The position numbers were made by a program, and so were the translations under genes. A stretch of DNA of 64,000 nucleotides from Scatophagus argus. Taxonomy: Eukaryota > Chordata > Actinopteri > Scatophagidae. Each line of letters opens with the position of its first letter. Position 1 is the stretch's first letter. Where the stretch lies: the NCBI RefSeq assembly GCF_020382885.2, contig NC_058499.1, positions 8,727,872 through 8,791,871 on the forward strand, given 5' to 3'. Below the pieces are notes generated by a model. It searched no databases, had not been told where the DNA came from, and was given only the letters and a program-made list of their open reading frames with translations. Below, piece by piece: positions 60,801 to 64,000 of this stretch.

Positions 60801-63488
60801 TCCTATGGGCTCTTGTTTTCAGATTTATGTTGTACACCTGACTGTGTTTCAGGCACTTTATGCTTGCTAACTGCAAGAAAACAGCATGAAAATATAATCA
60901 GAGAACGAATTATCCCAGAGGGCACTTTCTGAATCTGTTTTACTTTGTTTATTGTTCAGATGTGCGTTCCTTACCAAGTCTTCTGAGGCAGAGACAGAGT
61001 GATGCGTCTCCAGTCTTTGAACTCTGATGGGTGGTAGACACTTGGAGCTGTAAACTCAGAGCAACTTGGCATGCCAGGCAGACAGGCCTAGGTGACAGAA
61101 ACATTGATTACAACACACATTTTATTACATACCCATTTGGGGAGAAAAAGAAAAAAAAACATTCATCATTGTGGATTTGTTTTGTAGCTAAAATTCTTCA
61201 GAGACAACATGACATACTGCAGACACACCCTGAACTTGCATTAGCCTCACAGTATGCGCATATAAAAGGCTGGTGCAAGATTTTAGTATCTCTGACCTTG
61301 AACATGGGAAGACAAGCAAGGATTAACAGTACAGGACATTCAGTGAGTTACATTCTGCACTTGCCAGATGACTGCATTTTCATGCACATGGGAGAATTAA
61401 AGAAAATTCACTGATGGAGGGCTCATTACGCCCTATTCAATTCCAAAGGCAATAAAAATCTTGGCAGATACTTTGGGGCCTTATGAATATTTATGAGCCA
61501 GTTGTGATCACAGAAAATCTTTGTTGAATCATGGGAAGATAATCTGCTTGCTGATTCAAGTATTGCCATGTATTTGCTAATAGCAGGATGATAAAAAAGT
61601 AATTGCGATAATTTCTCATCTGAAACAAAGTGCCAAATTTAAAGACTCTCATTATTTACACATTATTATTGAGGCTGTAATGAGTAAATTAATATTCATG
61701 ATCATGAATAAATGATATGTTTCCTTGTCTCTCTCGAGGATGACTTCTACAAGTTTTAGCTGTAAACAGCGGTGTGATTCAGGCTCGGATAAGGGATCGG
61801 ATATCAACAGTCACTTCAAATAGGAGACAAACTTGAGCACTTTTCACGCTCCTTACCTCTTTGACCAGGTGCCAGGTGAGACCATGATTGGTGGAGAACT
61901 CCAGGCGGACCTGTGTGTCAATGTGAGGGGAGGGCTCGCGCCCACAGCCCATGACCAATGAAAACTGTAGACTGTAGGAGGCTCCGATCTGCATTGACTG
62001 AGTTTCCACATAGCGGATACTGGAACCAGGGCTGGGCTCACCAGAGAAACTAGAGTACAAAGTGAAGGAAGAGAGGAGATCATACTGCATATCAGATGCT
62101 GCCATATATGTTCTTTAAGGCTCCATGTGTAGAACTTTTATGTGATTGTAGCATCTTTCAAACTGGGCTGATGGAGAACATTTCTTGTTTGTAGGAACAA
62201 ATGCAACCCTGGTGAAAAAAGTGTTCATGCGCTGCCTTCATTACATAGACTGTTCGTTTTTTTGACAGATTGACTAGATGGCACCACAAAATTTTCCACT
62301 TCTCTTTAAATGGACAAAATAGCCAGAATAAGTTGGAAATTGAAATGCCAAATACTGAACAAATACACCAGTACTTGCATCAGAATATTAGGTCTACTCA
62401 CCTGAGGGTCCAGTCATGCTGGCAGTAGGGCTGGACATGGCCAAGATAGAAACCAAGACTCTGGGTGACATCCAGCACATTGCTGAAGTCAAGACTTATG
62501 GTGTTGAAGAGCACAGAGGTCATACTGATCTCATCCAGGGCCCACACATCATGACCACGGCCTGAATGGTATGGCTGCCACCACCGAAACTGCACGCCAA
62601 ACTTACGAGCCCCCGAAGGAAGTTCAACTGACACAATCCTGGTTGGGGGAGAAAAAGATTATTATACAGAACATTTCTGGCACTTAATGGAAAGACGTAA
62701 GTAGTGCATGTGCCATAGACACCATTGTGCAAATTTAGGAATAATGAGATGCATTTGGTCTGGAATTAATCACACGAGCTGACTGAACTGTGACTCAGAC
62801 TTTATCTAAAGCCCACTTAACTGCAGTCTGCTGTTTGTACAGTATATAATGTAAACTTGGACAATCTTAAATGGTTTCTGATACAATGCAGATGGTCAAA
62901 ATAACCAATATTTACGAATATGGTGTTTTATTTCACTCTTTAGTTTCTTAAAACCCCCTCTGTTTGCTACAGATACAGTATTTCTCTTTATCGGGATTGC
63001 TTTCTTTATCATGTCTCTTTATACATATTGATACGTACAACACATGTAAGAACATGCACTAGCACCCGTCTGTGGCTCACTGGCCCCTGTTGACCTTTCT
63101 AGTTCCTGATGAAGAGCTCTGAGACCCAGCCTGCAGCTGGATTCCAACCCACTTTGTCTTCATTACATACATAGATGGCACTAACTGACTCAATGGGTCC
63201 CAGTTGCTTACACCTCCAGCATGCTATTAGCAGCACAAATGTGTGTCTGTTAATGGAGTTATGGTGTCTCTGTGGAAACATAAGCATACCAGGGCAGACA
63301 GACACACACATTACATAAGGAGGTACCTTGGCTCGTGGAAGCCTTGGTACGCGTAGTGCTGCAGCAGCGTCCAGGTGATGCCGTTGTCTGAGGAGTAATG
63401 CAGCAGGACACCCTCTCCTGGCTGGTCTGGCGCAGGACATGAGCTCAGGGTGCTGCGACTGCCCAAGCGAAGTGTAAATTGCAGGTAC
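38890..63488 (-). CDS. reln: Reelin, reelin repeat 1 (B half) to C terminus; 5' part outside the window
   Basis: Secreted matrix glycoprotein that signals through the lipoprotein receptors ApoER2 and VLDLR to guide neuron positioning. Forty-seven coding exons, including a 6-nt microexon, join in frame to about 2696 residues, matching the human length from the same point. Seven EGF modules (repeats 2-8) are present, for example [32 protein letters not shown] and [16 protein letters not shown]. Each sits between paired subrepeats with RFRW and WALD motifs. The C terminus [10 protein letters not shown] and the stop at 38892-38890 match the basic reelin tail. The signal peptide, reeler domain and start of repeat 1 lie beyond 64000. 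The gene converges on the Ly6 pair. Identity is certain; a few donors are weak. Confidence 0.97.
38987..42764 (-). other. reln: reln last intron, with purine/pyrimidine-asymmetric core
   Basis: A 3.8 kb intron that contains only the 6-nt microexon as coding sequence. It contains a GA run at about 39778-39805, GACA repeats at about 39907-39924, and a plus-strand purine-rich tract from about 40840 to 41290 with AGG repeats near 41250-41276. On the transcribed (minus) strand this is a long pyrimidine tract just upstream of the microexon. A GT run lies at about 41583-41600. Confidence 0.7.
40810..40815 (-). other. reln: reln Val-Ser microexon (6 nt)
   Basis: On the minus strand, the acceptor ctgtag, the six bases TGTCAG and the donor GTAAGT follow one another. 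Insertion between the CT| of the repeat 8 exon and the C|ACC of the last exon gives CTT GTC AGC ACC, Leu-Val-Ser-Thr. Mammalian RELN has a 6-nt alternative exon in this same intron that adds exactly Val-Ser. Skipping it gives Leu-Thr, also in frame. Confidence 0.85.
42765..45026 (-). other. reln: reln block: repeat 8
   Basis: Exons 44851-45026, 44690-44763, 44373-44534, 44069-44226, 43711-43930, 43350-43547 and 42765-42863. Landmarks: [63 protein letters not shown] and [20 protein letters not shown]. The last of these exons ends EVVL with a split Leu codon (CT|) that is completed by the microexon or by the final exon. Confidence 0.94.
43180..43325. repeat. Possible degenerate 'aatcattagtataag' repeat
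   Basis: An AT-rich stretch with 'catttatgaatcattag' and 'ccttcataaagggtcc' resembles dispersed fish repeats. It is too diverged for me to name. It lies in the reln intron downstream of the 43350-43547 exon. Confidence 0.3.
45130..46815 (-). other. reln: reln block: repeat 7
   Basis: Exons 46661-46815, 46339-46553, 45988-46165, 45718-45893, 45504-45610 and 45130-45372. Landmarks: [63 protein letters not shown] within one exon, and [15 protein letters not shown]. Confidence 0.93.
46921..49835 (-). other. reln: reln block: repeat 6, receptor-contact lysines and C-terminal processing site
   Basis: Exons 49586-49835, 48783-48951, 48380-48520, 48082-48259, 47291-47484 and 46921-47171. Two lysines known to be required for ApoER2/VLDLR binding in mammals (Lys2360 and Lys2467 by my alignment) are kept: FIEKSNTRY (codon 49689-49691) and PFDKQQTW (codon 48472-48474). 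The last exon carries [15 protein letters not shown], which matches the region of the C-t cleavage site. Confidence 0.92.
50031..51702 (-). other. reln: reln block: repeat 5, receptor-binding core and dimer cysteine
   Basis: Exons 51597-51702, 51252-51478, 50908-51131, 50402-50552 and 50031-50289. The Cys in [14 protein letters not shown] (codon 51254-51256) aligns, by my count from the remembered sequence, with mammalian Cys2101, reported to form the intermolecular disulfide of the reelin dimer. The [23 protein letters not shown] lies in a single exon. The repeat ends [20 protein letters not shown]. Confidence 0.92.
51857..53962 (-). other. reln: reln block: repeat 4
   Basis: Exons 53689-53962, 52967-53107, 52686-52863, 52460-52544, 52170-52352 and 51857-52025. 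Landmarks: [50 protein letters not shown], and [14 protein letters not shown]. The intron before 53962 (to 55070) holds a long GT run near 54707-54728 and no visible exon. Confidence 0.93.
54707..54728. repeat. GT dinucleotide microsatellite
   Basis: An uninterrupted GT run of about 22 bases in the long reln intron between 53963 and 55070. Confidence 0.9.
55071..57244 (-). other. reln: reln block: repeat 3, with N-terminal processing site
   Basis: Exons 57038-57244, 56673-56908, 56417-56574, 56117-56324, 55957-56033, 55400-55558 and 55071-55265. The first residues [14 protein letters not shown] match the mammalian N-t cleavage site between Pro and Ala, here at 57227/57226. The EGF reads [20 protein letters not shown]. 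The last exon continues into repeat 4 after [20 protein letters not shown]. Confidence 0.93.
57507..62049 (-). other. reln: reln block: repeat 2
   Basis: Exons 61857-62049, 60975-61087, 59501-59638, 59188-59374, 57840-58045 and 57507-57678. The A part includes [20 protein letters not shown]. The EGF is split between exons 59501-59638 and 59188-59374 ([23 protein letters not shown]). The B part includes [20 protein letters not shown] and ends [17 protein letters not shown]. One expected Cys just before the A part reads Ser. Confidence 0.93.
58135..58452. repeat. Common fish interspersed repeat
   Basis: The phrases 'cagtaaaatgcaacatacat', 'gaatgcaggacttgtacttg' and 'acttaagtaaaggatctgaa' match a repeat I know from many percomorph genomes. 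It lies in the reln intron between the two exons of repeat 2B (58046-59187) and accounts for much of that intron. Confidence 0.65.
62402..63488 (-). other. reln: reln block: repeat 1B into repeat 2A
   Basis: Exons 63327-63488 and 62402-62638. They read [56 protein letters not shown] and [17 protein letters not shown]. The first exon starts in phase 2, so at least one more coding exon precedes it outside the window. Confidence 0.93.
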
Positions 63489-63670
63489 CTGCAGTGAATG
63501 AAAGCAACAATATGACGGACAATGAAACCAGAGAGGAGTAGTAGTAATTGGAGAGAGAAGGGAGTTTGGGGATACAAAGTGTAAGAAGAGGAAATGACAC
63601 AGAAATAGAGAAAAGGGCAGGTTGATAAATGAGTAGATGAAAAAGTAAGGTGTCCATGAGTGAGGTGAGA

Positions 63671-63702
63671 AGAGAGAGAGAGAGAGAGAGGGGGGGGGGG
63701 GT
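63671..63702. repeat. GA/G microsatellite
   Basis: A GA run directly followed by a G homopolymer upstream (in transcript sense) of the first reln exon in the window. Long open frames read through here on the minus strand are artefacts of this low-complexity DNA. Confidence 0.85.
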
Positions 63703-64000
63703 AAAGGGGTAGATAAACAGACAGTCATGCACAGCAGAGAGGTGGGAGGGAGTTGGCAGGATGATGGATGAGATGATTAAATGAATGAGGACAAAATTAG
63801 ATGAGAGGAGGTGGAGGGAAAGAAAGAGTAAGACGGAAAGAGTGAATGAGAGTCAGAGTTCATGTCCATGTACTCAGGCTGTACTGTAGTAGCATTAGTT
63901 TTCATCCTCTTAGGTGTTTATGTTTGTTTTGGCTGACATATTATCCTCTATACTAATGAAATATTTATTATAATTTCCATCATCTATCTCAGACTGCCAG

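Noticed and set aside
63099..63732. Minus-strand open frames of 209 and 95 residues
   Set aside because: They read through a GA/CT microsatellite and the real reelin exon 63327-63488 in wrong frames.

Overview
This is nuclear DNA from a teleost fish, probably a percomorph. The genes are vertebrate genes split into many short exons with GT-AG introns. The intervening DNA holds repeat types I recognise from fish genomes: a decayed Tc1-like transposon, a tRNA-derived SINE, a MITE with TTTAAAGG(T/C)(C/T)CAGTGTGT ends, and many dinucleotide runs. I built all exon models by hand from reading frame, splice sites and remembered family sequences, and checked that the codon phase closes across every junction.

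Layout from left to right. (1) 4963-18084, plus strand: a delta/zeta-type phosphoinositide phospholipase C, called plcz1. The window holds its last 11 coding exons; the N-terminal EF-hand exons are not visible. (2) 19646-32194, minus strand: a complete class II PI 3-kinase, pik3c2g, with 32 coding exons and about 1387 residues. These two genes face each other tail to tail, as PLCZ1 and PIK3C2G do in mammals, and this is the main support for the plcz1 call. (3) 33848-34457, plus strand: a small single-pass membrane protein of the SMIM29/C3orf18 type. (4) 34974-35612 and 35993-36805, plus strand: two tandem two-exon Ly6/uPAR three-finger genes that resemble the fertilization factors SPACA4 and Bouncer. 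(5) 38890-63488 and beyond the right edge, minus strand: reelin (reln), from the B half of reelin repeat 1 to the C terminus, 47 coding exons including a 6-nt neuronal microexon. The first roughly 760 residues lie outside the window.

How the genes work together. PLC-zeta and class II PI3K both act on phosphoinositides. PLC-zeta triggers egg calcium release in mammals, and Bouncer/SPACA4 proteins act in sperm-egg binding, so the left half of the window holds two kinds of gene with possible fertilization roles. Reelin is a secreted neuronal guidance protein and is functionally unrelated; the proximity looks like synteny, not a pathway.

The observations I consider most worth following are the divergent Ly6 pair (one member has lost a matched pair of disulfide cysteines, the other has lost its GPI-anchor signal), the acidic X-Y linker of the PLC, the conserved reelin Val-Ser microexon set in long pyrimidine tracts, and a GC-AG intron inside the activation loop of pik3c2g.
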